Under the pieces are notes generated by a model. The model saw only the letters and a program-made list of their open reading frames with translations. It was not told where the DNA came from and searched no databases. A program made the position numbers and the translations under genes. DNA of 64,000 nt, taken from positions 16,361,060 to 16,425,059 of the forward strand of contig OX442314.1 of NCBI GenBank assembly GCA_949358305.1. Direction: 5' to 3'. Below are positions 45,795 through 56,194 of this stretch, piece by piece. This stretch comes from Strigamia acuminata. Lineage: Eukaryota; Arthropoda; Chilopoda; Geophilomorpha; Linotaeniidae. The first letter of the stretch is position 1. Each line of letters opens with the position of its first letter.

Positions 45795-46500
45795 TTAAAA
45801 TAAATATTCATTTATAATAATATCATTAAATAAATGGAACTTACTTTGAATGATGTTTCTAAAAGTTAAGTTGATTCGCGGATGAAGTGCAGAAATTTGC
45901 TTTGGAAGACTGTGATACCAAAAACGGTTTGTAGGTTGGTGCATTAGCAGAATGCTACCGTGTTCCAACGCGAGAGAAATCGGCTTTGGTGGTAAGACTG
46001 AGTTGCGAATAGTATACTTTCGCTTAAGAGACACGTGACGAAGAACAAAGTTTCTGTTTTGTCCTAGAGACAGGCTCGCTATTGGTGCGTTTGGATGAAG
46101 TCCCACCTCATCGTCTCGATGTTCACCAATAGTCTGGTTGCCATTTGCATAACGATTAACGAGAACAAAGTTAAATTCATGTCCGGTAACAAACTGAACG
46201 GCATCTCGTAAATCACGCAAAAGAGGAGTCCAAGTTTTAACCGGTAAAGTATTACCAGAAAATGAATATTTCAATCCATCATCACCAAATGCAACTTGTT
46301 GTCTCGGTATATTGATCCACTTGCCATAAATCTTGATTTGACTCACAAGTCAGTCTACCTGTATAGTATGTGATTTCATTTTCCAGCTTTTGAAATGTAG
46401 AATCAGCTACTTCTTTGTTGAAAAGAAGCCCATACTGCAAGTGTAAATCCTGCTTGGGAATATCTTTCCAACAAACAGGCTCTATTGTCGTCTTCTCCAT
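45795..46500 (-). CDS. Polinton AlkB/ALKBH2-like 2-oxoglutarate/Fe(II) dioxygenase, frameshifted
   Basis: Two overlapping frames (46500-46282 and 46346-45795) together make an ALKBH2-like protein; a one-base shift at about 46350-46370 separates them. The downstream frame has no ATG near its start, so the upstream part is needed. Dioxygenase residues are intact: GEHRDDE (His and Asp iron ligands), PIASLSLG, LEHGSILLMHQPTN, WYHSLP (second His) and PRINLTFR (2-oxoglutarate Arg). Family members remove alkyl lesions from DNA bases. The frameshift may be a real inactivating mutation or a sequence error. A potential donor (CAAA|GTAAGT, about 45835) pairs with an acceptor at about 45783. TATATATA at 46532-46539 is a likely promoter. 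Confidence 0.85.
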
Positions 46501-46569
46501 GTTTTTTCATCCAAAAGAAACATCAGCTCGGTATATATAGCAGTTAACCTATTCTGCTGTCCAATCGGA

Positions 46570-46880
46570 GACATGTCTAAACTTGCCCCCCCAAGCGGTT
46601 TCAACAAATTATAGCAGAGGACTCCTCCCCTTTGCACCGCTCACTTCCTGTTTTATCCCCCCTTCCAAACAGTGCCATTGCTGAGACATGTTGAAACTTG
46701 TCTAAAATGGTTTCAACGAATCATAGCAGAGGAGACATTTGCACCACTCACTTTCTGTTTTATCCTCCCTTCCAAACAGTGCAATTGATGAGACATGAAA
46801 CTTGTCTAAAATGGTTTCAACGAATCATAGCAGAGGACAACGTTGCACCGCTCGCTTCCTGTTTTATCCTCCATTTCCAC
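46570..46880. repeat. three about 105-bp tandem repeats upstream of the AlkB-like gene
   Basis: Three units share GGTTTCAACGAATCATAGCA-type sequence followed by TTGCACCGCTCACTTCCTG and TTTTATCC...CCTTCCAAACAGTG (blocks at about 46631, 46739 and 46845). They lie in the region where promoters of the leftward accessory genes are expected. Confidence 0.8.
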
Positions 46881-47081
46881 TAATATAACACAAACACCCT
46901 TATTACAACTTAACTTATTTGTTAAAGAAATTAATGAAAGAAAAAAGATGTATTCTTATTCAAACAAATTTTATTTATATAATTAACACAAAAAAAAAAA
47001 GAAATAAGTACAAAAAAAAAAATTTAAACTAAAGTATACAATTTCTATTCTACCAATACAAATAACAAATTAACTATAAAT
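46881..47081. other. Polinton A/T-rich spacer
   Basis: About 200 bp with A-runs between the repeat array and the downstream stop codon; probable 3' UTR of the leftward gene at 47082-47738. Confidence 0.4.
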
Positions 47082-47738
47082 CTATTCATCATCATCAGTA
47101 TCGACAGGTACACTGGTAGGTTTTGAATCGACATCCTCATCAGAAGAATCCACAAAATGCACACCAGGAATGGGTCTCTGATATGGTTTCTTCTTCATTT
47201 GCTTTCTCTCCTTTTTCTTTTTTAAAACAATTGGAGCTTGAGATGTGGTCGGAGTAACAAATGAACTTGCAGTTGTTTCCTCGGGAATAGCTGGAAATTG
47301 AAGGTTGCTCTCTTGCAACTTTGACAGAGCTTCATCGATGCCCGAAAATATGGATGATCGCTGCTTCTTGAGTTGACGCCATTGTTCATACGAAAGCAGA
47401 ATAAACTTCTCTGGCGCAAATGAATGACATATCATCAAAGATACATCATCAGTTTTCGACTTGGAAATAGTGACTAAAACACCACCTACACACTCAATGG
47501 TTGATGATTTCTTGGTTTTTAAATTCGCAATTTCACTCGTTATCTGCTTCCAATGTTCCACAAAATCATAAAATGTCTTAACGTTCATGCACATACCATC
47601 ACGAGAGGGATACAGCTTTCCGTTCGGGTATGTCAGAAATCGTCTTAGGTGGATGTAGACTCCAGCTAGAAATGGATTGACTTGACAATAGATCTCCCCA
47701 CCAAGAGAGTAGATCCCGCTGCTTGAAGTAGTAGTCAT
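47082..47738 (-). CDS. Polinton PC4-like transcription cofactor-type protein
   Basis: 218 aa from Met 47738; the frame is open to 47786, but that first Met lies within the TATA box. The N-terminal part (GGEIYCQVNPFLAGVYIHLRRF, then PSRDGMCMNVKTFYDFVEHW) matches the PC4/p15 coactivator pattern of strands followed by a helix. A second stretch ends FILLSYEQWRQLKKQRSSIF, also PC4-like, so the fold may be duplicated. The C-terminus is basic then acidic (KKKKERKQMKKKP, VDSSDEDVDS). A DNA- or transcription-related role is inferred. It is the gene closest to the right terminal repeat and mirrors polymerase at the left. Confidence 0.6.
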   Translation of the reverse strand: MTTTSSSGIYSLGGEIYCQVNPFLAGVYIHLRRFLTYPNGKLYPSRDGMCMNVKTFYDFVEHWKQITSEIANLKTKKSSTIECVGGVLVTISKSKTDDVSLMICHSFAPEKFILLSYEQWRQLKKQRSSIFSGIDEALSKLQESNLQFPAIPEETTASSFVTPTTSQAPIVLKKKKERKQMKKKPYQRPIPGVHFVDSSDEDVDSKPTSVPVDTDDDE

Positions 47739-47794
47739 GGCTTGTTTGTGAAAGAAATGGTGAGTATCCCAAAATGCGAGTTGCATTTATACAG

Positions 47795-47850
47795 GATAAC
47801 TCCTCCCCTTTGAACCGCTCACTTCCTGTTTTACCCTTCCTTTCCATCAC
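47795..47850 (-). promoter_or_regulatory. dispersed copy of the Polinton promoter-like repeat
   Basis: The 34-bp block CTCCTCCCCTTTGAACCGCT plus CACTTCCTGTTTTA matches 46621-46654 with one mismatch. It lies immediately upstream of a TATAAA (minus strand, 47791-47786) preceding the 47738 start codon. The same block stands upstream of the AlkB-like gene, so it looks like a shared promoter module of the element. Confidence 0.6.
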
Positions 47851-47863
47851 TGACATTGATGAG

Positions 47864-48249
47864 TACCCAATAATATCTCTCCTTTGGTTAAAAGTAGCCT
47901 AAGGGTCCTTTGAAAATTTGGGAAAAACAACAACAAGGTGCTTAAGGAAAGAAAAACAAGGGGCCTTTGAAAATTTGGGAAAAACAACAACAAGGTACTT
48001 AAGTAAAGAAAAACAATAACAAATAATAGCCTAGGGTACATTGATTGAATGATAAGACTGATTGATTGAAGCAATTAGTCACCCCCACTTAGCTCTCCCC
48101 TTATCTCCCCCTCTCCTTATCTCCCCCTCCCGTTATCTCCCCCTCCACTTATCTCCCCCTCCCCTTATCTCTCCCCCCACTTAACCCTCACCACCCCCAC
48201 CCCCCCTCACCACCAACCACTGGCCCAGGATCCCCACAAACCCACTACT
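47864..48249 (-). repeat. Polinton right terminal inverted repeat
   Basis: Inverse of the left arm, including the G/A-rich minisatellite (here C/T on the + strand) and the two 57-bp repeats. It ends ...CCCACTACT at 48249. Confidence 0.95.
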
Positions 48250-48255
48250 CAGCTT
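48250..48255. repeat. target site duplication, right copy
   Basis: CAGCTT, identical to 32806-32811, directly next to the element's terminal CT. Confidence 0.9.
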
Positions 48256-48675
48256 CGAGATGAAGGCTGAATACATTTCATAAACTCCTAAGAGACCATA
48301 CGAATAGTTACATGTTGGTAGAGATACGTTGGTCATAAATGAGAATCTAATAAATAAATCATCAATCAAACACATCGTGGACATTTGGATTTGTACATGG
48401 GTTTTCTGGATCATTTATACGATAATCTTTAACAAATCATCAAAATTATTGGAAATTAAATCAAGAAAAATCACTGAGTGCTTATACTTTTGTGTGACCT
48501 CCAAACGGAATTGAGTAATGCAGCTATTGATTCGCATTAACCGAAAAAAGCTAAATAAACAACAATAACAATTTATTTCTGTTACATTCACATTTTCTTG
48601 TGCCTGAAAATTGTCTCCACATCGATTCAAAAGTGATTGAAGTAAAATTATAGTAAAAATATTTGCTCCACTCAA
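48256..48675 (-). pseudogene. right fragment of a third DEG/ENaC paralogue, split by the Polinton
   Basis: Minus-strand pieces match gene 1 exons 8-11 in order: ...FTIILLQSLLNRCGDNFQ, a degraded exon-9 segment, a truncated exon-10 segment (DPENPCTNPNVHDV then stop) and FMTNVSLPTCNYSYGLLGVYEMYSAF of the last exon, which runs into the Polinton end. The exon-10 part lost its second half. The last exon continues at 32811 on the far side of the element. Confidence 0.8.
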
Positions 48676-48990
48676 AAAATTGCAATAAGAATATTCAAGC
48701 TATTGAGTTCAGAAACAAAATTCATACACAGTTTATAATAATTTAAAACTTCTGTAAACCTTTTTCAAAACTTTTCTAATCAATTTTAATGTTATCATTG
48801 GAATTTTGGCAGCTGAAGAATCCGCCTGTTTGTTTCGATATCTCAAAAGTCATTAATTTCTGAAGACAGTATTTAGTAGTCATTTAAAGTCATTTTTTTA
48901 TAAAGCCTATAAATTCCTACGTATTGAGGAATCAAAACAATTTAAAAGGATATCTATCACATGTTAAACCCTTATCATTTGCACCAATAC
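48676..48990. other. intergenic, partly duplicated from the 32.6-kb region
   Basis: AT-rich. 48677-48790 resembles 32579-32710. No gene seen. Confidence 0.4.
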
Positions 48991-48999
48991 CCCAATTTG

Positions 49000-49007
49000 T
49001 ATAAAAG
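49000..49007 (+). promoter_or_regulatory. TATA box of the trypsin-like gene
   Basis: TATAAAAG lies 55 bp upstream of the ATG, the usual arrangement for strongly expressed insect digestive protease genes with a short 5' UTR. Confidence 0.75.
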
Positions 49008-49054
49008 ATCCCGCTTAGCCAAAATCAACCACTCCGACTTAATAACATTTCAAA

Positions 49055-50254
<1,200 letters not shown>

Positions 50255-51535
50255 ACACCTAAATCCTTACTATGTAATTGAAAATCGTTAAATTGGTTTA
50301 TGCTAATGCTGAAACACTAGTCATGTACAAAGAAAATAAAAGTATGTTTACCGAACTGAAATTCTCTTTCAATGAAAACACGCAAATCCAGTGGACTATA
50401 AATTATTTACAGCACACATTATTCAAACTAAACCGCCTCTAAAAGCCTATAAAAGATGTTTATCTTAAAATTCAAACAGATGATTAACAATTTATAAACT
50501 GCCACATTACAGCAGACTATAAATAGACATTCATACTAAAATAGCAGTTTCACATAGAATCATCTATTTATTTAGAAATCTTCTAGCTATAGATTAAAAT
50601 GTACAAGTAAAATAAAATGTTGAAAGTAATTTAGATGTTTTTAGGCCGCTTGAAATTGAGTGCAATAAATTCCTACAAGGTCCGACGAATGTTTAGATAC
50701 GAAGTCGCCACAAATTCATACAAATTCTCTTGTTTGATCGACACTATGCCCTAGACATGGAAGTTTCACGTAAGAAATTTCCTAAGACTCAATTTCTGAT
50801 TTGTTATGAAATCGAGTACTAGTAGTATTGGTTAAATCAACCCAAAGTGCGATCTTTGCGTTACAACTTCGGATTGATGACATCATCATCGAAGATATAA
50901 ATAACAACTTCAAACATTATCACCATATCCAATGCATATTCTACTTTCATCCGAGAAAAGATAACCATTTCCCAGTCTTCCATTGTCCACGTTTCATATG
51001 TTTTTGCCCAGGTTAATCTCGTTCTCTGCTGTCTTAATGTTATAAAAAGTACAGACGAAATAAACTTCCCTTCAGTTAAGCTTTTTTAAGTTTATATACC
51101 AATGGCATCAATCTTGAGTTTCTTGACTCGGTCTTTCGTTATCCTAACAACAGTATTAAAAGATAGACCGGGCAAATAATGATAGATAAACTTAAAACAG
51201 CTAAACAGAAGGGAAGTATATTTTGTCCTCGACTGTACAATAAACAAAAAAACAAATCGAAAGTTGTACTTTTCCTGTATTTAATATTCAGAAATTAATT
51301 GTGACATTATTTATTGACCGGCTCATATTCTTTGAAGACTTCAAACATAATTACACCAAGCACGAAAGCTAACGATTAGAAATATTCTTTCAATCCATTA
51401 CAATCTAAAAATCAAACTTAGTACATCGTGTAATAAATTATTATCTAATAAAATATTCATTCACTCAAATAAAACAGTCGTGCCGTACATCAAGCGTCCA
51501 TTTACCGCAACAGATTCGATCACAAACTATCAACC
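50255..51535. other. intergenic, nothing recognised
   Basis: 1.28 kb of AT-rich sequence between the protease and DEG/ENaC gene 2. Apart from the protease poly(A) signal, I see no coding exon, RNA or repeat. Confidence 0.5.
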
Positions 51536-54532
51536 ATGGTCAAAGCAAGAAAAATTATCAAGCAACTCTTGCACAGCCACGAGAAAAATAATTGGACATC
51601 TACAACCGGTTTAAGACAGGTGTCTAATCCTAATTATCCAATTTGGTTGCGTGGCGTTTGGTTGATGATTTTCATCACGAGTTTAGCTCTATGCTCGTAT
51701 CAAACGTACAATAGAGTAATGCATTACCGATCGGGTCCAATTGCAGTCGATGTTCGATTCGTTGAAATCACCAGATTTCCTTCATTCACGGTTTGTTCGC
51801 AAGATACTCAAGAAATGATAAACTACAAGCAAAAACATTTTCTCGACGACAACATATTTTCCACATTTACTTGCATGAATCAACTTTTGTATGTGATGGA
51901 TCAAGTCCAGAATGTAAATGTAGATGAGTTGTGGAAACTAACCAATACGGCTAACATCGTCTCATCGGCAGTATTGAAACGGGTAAGATACAATCGTTTT
52001 CTATTTTAAAAATTTTGCATTCGAGATTTCTCGTTTAAAATTGCTGTGTGGTAAATCCAACAAAAGTTCGCCAAGTAAACCCAGCTCATACTATTTTTTT
52101 AGTTAAATAATATCACAACAGTTACTCCAAAGCAAGTAATTGCACCAATGGGAATATGTTCAGCATTTCATTTAGGTATGGTTAACTATCTTTTTTCAAA
52201 TTAATAGTTACGGTACAATTAATTTTTAATACGTTGTAAAACCCAGATGGTGAAATGAAACATCCTACTTCAACTCAATTTATTCTGAAATTGGCAAAAC
52301 TACCAAACAGCTGTGAAACTTCAATAATTTCAGTAAGTAACTTAAGTTAGTTTATAAAATTAAATTAAATTATGTTCTTTTTAGGGCAGTGCACATGAAC
52401 CTGGAGAACATTCACCAGACATTCGCAATCTATTTGGATTTTCTCCATTTCAAATCATCTACATTACTCTAGTCTACAAACAGGTATATTTCCTACATTT
52501 AAATTATGACCATAAACTAAAATCGTCATTTTACTTTTATTTTCCAGTACATCTTTTTAAATTCTACAAAAAATCCCTGTGTGGATCATACGACCTACAA
52601 CGAATGCCAGTTAAAATGCTTATTGAAAATGTACACCAAACATCAATTTCCATGCAGGTATTTATTTTAAAAAATCAAATAATTAAATCCAACACCACTA
52701 AGTTTTCTCTAGGTTCCCATTCATGCCAAGTAAATTAAATTTAGATTTATGCACCACAAAAAAAGACGTTACCAAAGAATTGTACGCCAAAGCAACAAAC
52801 ACCTTCATCAGCACAAATCCAACACAAGATTGCAACTGCCTTCGACGTTGCAACAGAATCGTTTTCGAATTCTCTCTAACCAATAACGACATGCATCAAA
52901 ACGAAACAACATTCAACTTGATTCTTAGAAACAAACAACTTTTATCAGTAGAAGAGCGGCTTGCCTTCGATTTCATATCCCTACTCGGAGACTTTGGCGG
53001 CAATTTAGGCTTATATTTCGGATTATCCATTCTCTCTGCAGTTTACTACGTGCAACAATACATAGAATGCCTCGATGCCCGAGCTAAAGTCAACAGTCTG
53101 CGGAGAAAACATCCAAAAGCCTACCGTTTTCTCGCCCACATTTTCAACAAAGAAATGAAGAAAAGAGAGAAAAATATCTTTTCCAAATACACATTTCAAA
53201 GACACCCTCATTGCCTCGTTTCACTTTTGCTATTGGTTGTCACAATTTATTTACTAACGATCCGCGTATTATTCTACATTTCTGAACCAACCCAAGTAGT
53301 GATCAACGTTGTCGAAAACTCGACCATGAATTTCCCATCACTGACACTCTGCGGTGAAAGCAGGAGCTATTCCAAACTCAGAAAAGCATATGCAAAAAAA
53401 GACGCAACAAAGCACTACTGCGAAGCCAACTTTTGGGATTTCTTTGACAAAAATCTAACCGCTCAAGAGATATGGGCCTTCACAGATATCACTGACGTAA
53501 TTTCTAACAGAACCGAAGAATTTGCAAAGGTATATCACAGCCGTCTGCAACTTATTTTTTTTTACTAATAAAACACCCACCATTTCCACACAACAGGCGA
53601 ATGTTGGTATTTTATCACTAAAAGCAGAGAAACAAACAGCGACCAATACCCCAACAGGCCGCTGTTCACATTTCAAAATAGGTAAATAATTTCTAACAAA
53701 AAATAAATAAATAAATCGATCATCACATTAGGTGAACACACGTTTGCTGGAACCGCTACACTGTTTGCCATTTTGTTGCAACAAAAACAGTGTCAACCAG
53801 AAGCCTTATCGTACATTACGGAAAACGATATGGAGCCAAACATTATTTACCGCACTCCTGTAATCGTCGGTGGAAATGCCGCTATCCTTCTTACAGCCAA
53901 AAAGGTATTACTTTACACACCCCAATAATCTAAAAAAAACCAAAGATATTTAAATATTTAGCCTAATAAGTCTAATTTCCTAGGTGACTTACCACAAAAG
54001 CTACAATAACCCATGCGTAAGTCCTAAAAGCGCTTTAAAATGTGAAACTCGGTGCCTACAAAGAAAACTGAACGAGAAACTGCAATGCAGGTAAGCCTAC
54101 CAAAATTAATTCTATATAAAAAAAATACAGAAGATAATTGTCTTCAGACTCCCATACATGAAAAACATTCGCTATCCAATGTGCACCTCTTCAAAATCAG
54201 CGCTATTAGCCCAACTTACATTTAAAGATGTTTTTCTAGACAAAAAATCATGTAATTGTACTAAATCTTGCACCACCGTTATTTACGACACAAACTGGTA
54301 TTTCGAACCCCATGATCATTGGTTAATGACAATGTACGTAACGATTTTTATTCACAACACAGTCGAATATATCAACGAGCTACCTCATTACACACATGTC
54401 CAATTAATGTGCGATATTGGCTCCATCTTAAGTCTCACTCTGGGTTTATGCATTCCAGTTATATTTCTCACTTTGCAGAATATTACATTTTCCACTTGCA
54501 GTAAAATACTTGCAAAAAAACACTCGAAATAA
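51536..54532 (+). CDS. double-unit DEG/ENaC (pickpocket-like) channel protein, gene 2
   Basis: Ten exons (51536-51982, 52103-52175, 52247-52332, 52385-52483, 52548-52657, 52713-53529, 53597-53681, 53732-53904, 53984-54090, 54148-54532) give 793 aa. Unit 1 runs from TM1 (WLRGVWLMIFITSLALCSY, about residues 42-60) to TM2 (LGDFGGNLGLYFGLSILSA, about 362-382). After a cytoplasmic linker of about 55 residues, unit 2 begins with TM1 (VSLLLLVVTIYLLTIRVLFY, about 441-460) and ends with TM2 (CDIGSILSLTLGLCIPVIF). Cys motifs CNCLRRCNRIVF and CNCTKSCTTVIY precede the second helices. The 817-bp exon 6 joins the units in one frame. The extracellular loops are short for the family. The exon plan matches gene 1 except that exon 8 here is two exons there. 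The N-terminal HG gating motif usual in the family is not seen. Confidence 0.88.
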
Positions 54533-54634
54533 AAACGAAACGTCTGTAACTGTTTTATGTAACAATAATAATAAAAAAGTGTATTTCACAAATTAATTTA
54601 CAAACTTCTAAGTTAAAAGAAACCACAAAAATAG

Positions 54635-55420
54635 TTACATTTTAAAACGCTTGGAAATGAAAGAAGAATCGTCTCCACTAGATCTTTTTCCCAAATTGTC
54701 AAATGTGTGATTTCCTGCATCGACGTGAAATTCCTCGCCCCAATCCGGAGACGTTATTGTTGACATACGACTCGAATTTCCTGCACCGTTATAAAATCCA
54801 CGGCACCGAGCCGGTTTTCCTGCATCATTGTACAATTCCTGGCACCAAAACGAAAGCTCTATTATTGGCACATGAGTCGGATCACCATATCGAGTAAATA
54901 GTTCGAGTAAATAATCCGCTCTGTATATCCCAGGTGGTCTAGCTTGCGCAAATTCCTTAACGGCTGAACGTACGTCCCATCCCTGCTTCTCTACCAAGTA
55001 AGCAACAATCAAGAATCCAGTTCTATTAAATCCGTGGGTGTCATGAATTCCTATAAGCTGCGACGTGTGTGCCAATATAAAGTTACTACAGATATTAATA
55101 AATTCACGCGTTTCATTTAAATCCGGGCATTCGTCGTTCCTTCGACATGAAAGTCTCAAGTATAATATATCCCGAGATTCAACCTCTGCTTTGTCATAAA
55201 ATCCGTCGGTGTTCGTCAAATTAATCCACAGACCCAAATTTGCTTCATAACTGAGCATGACCATAAATCTGTGTTGTACTATCATTGAAGGTGTGAATAT
55301 ATAGTCAGGAGGGACTTGATTTGATTTCAAAGGCGTTTTAAACGCAAAAAAACGTTCGCCTACTAAACGAGTTGCTGTGTTTGGACACTGCAACCACCTT
55401 TGAGGAATATCAGTAGACAT
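54635..55420 (-). CDS. capping-enzyme triphosphatase-like pseudophosphatase (intronless)
   Basis: 261 aa from Met 55420 (frame open to 55444), one exon. It matches the N-terminal RNA 5'-triphosphatase domain of metazoan mRNA-capping enzyme: RWLQCPNTA at the start, LGLWINLTNTDGFYD, DECPDLNETREFI, the active-site loop GIHDTHGFNRTGFLIVAYLVE and FAQARPPGIYRADYL. In the loop the nucleophilic Cys (HCTHGFNRTG in active enzymes) is Asp, so phosphatase chemistry should be lost. The guanylyltransferase domain is absent, and a novel tail holds three imperfect repeats (..LYNDAG, FYNGAG, FHVDAG). Lack of introns in an intron-rich neighbourhood suggests a retrocopy. The long open frame suggests it is or was maintained. 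Confidence 0.85.
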   Translation of the reverse strand: MSTDIPQRWLQCPNTATRLVGERFFAFKTPLKSNQVPPDYIFTPSMIVQHRFMVMLSYEANLGLWINLTNTDGFYDKAEVESRDILYLRLSCRRNDECPDLNETREFINICSNFILAHTSQLIGIHDTHGFNRTGFLIVAYLVEKQGWDVRSAVKEFAQARPPGIYRADYLLELFTRYGDPTHVPIIELSFWCQELYNDAGKPARCRGFYNGAGNSSRMSTITSPDWGEEFHVDAGNHTFDNLGKRSSGDDSSFISKRFKM

Positions 55421-56194
55421 CTTACGACTTAAACACGACACCAAATGAGTTAAATGCTCGTTTGTACTAAAATGCCACGTCTAACTTCTATATAACCTTC
55501 AATTCGTGCTGCAAAGTTGCTGATGTTGGAATTCTCGGATCCGGAACAATACGACAAGTGATTTTATTCAACGAAATACACAGGTTAAGTACTACAATAA
55601 TCAGCCCTGATTGGCTGCTACAAAAAACGTTCGCTGGACGTATTGGCGGCCGACATACACAATGTCCAACAGCTGATTCGTTGATAAGTTAATGATATTC
55701 ATGTACGAAACGTCTCAAGGCAGCATAATTTGTTTTAAATTTGTTTTTATACGCCTAATTTACAATTTTATTATTTCGTCAGTGTAAAATGCCAAAATTC
55801 ACAACATTTTTTTATATTTGTATTACTCTCTTTACGATGTTTAATATTAAATATTAAATATTTCAATTTCAATACTTCAATTTACGATAATTAGACAATT
55901 TTAATAATTATGTCGTATTTTATCTATTCCACCAACGTTCTGTACGAGACTTTACATTTGGATAGTCTTATTCGTCTAAAATAATTCGTCTATAATAATT
56001 TGCCACACAAAGTTTATTTCAACCATAATTATTTGAAATATTAATTAAAAACCTATTACGTGTCGAATATATCATGATTTATTTAATATTAATCTAGTTT
56101 ACAGCTCAGTAGTAAATTGTAATTGATTACTGATGTCTGATAAAATTCGACTCGATGTATATGACATGCGAGTAAAATCGAATGCTTCGACCAA
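55421..56194. other. intergenic, nothing recognised
   Basis: 774 bp between two minus-strand genes, AT-rich. It should contain the promoter of the capping-like gene and the 3' UTR of the dehydrogenase gene. Confidence 0.5.

Larger units (their letters stand above)
32812..48249. mobile_element. complete Maverick/Polinton DNA transposon (virus-like)
   Basis: A 15,438-bp element that begins AG and ends CT, has about 385-bp terminal inverted repeats and is flanked by a 6-bp duplication (CAGCTT), all diagnostic of Polintons. It encodes the expected replication and virion set: polymerase B, retroviral-type integrase, FtsK/HerA-like packaging ATPase, minor and major capsid proteins and adenain-like cysteine protease. 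It also carries core-like proteins and an accessory block (AlkB-like, exonuclease-like, BIR, two PC4-like). All frames are open except the AlkB-like gene. Near-identical outer repeats and a perfect target duplication indicate a recent insertion. Mode: cut into the last exon of a DEG/ENaC pseudogene. Confidence 0.96.
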
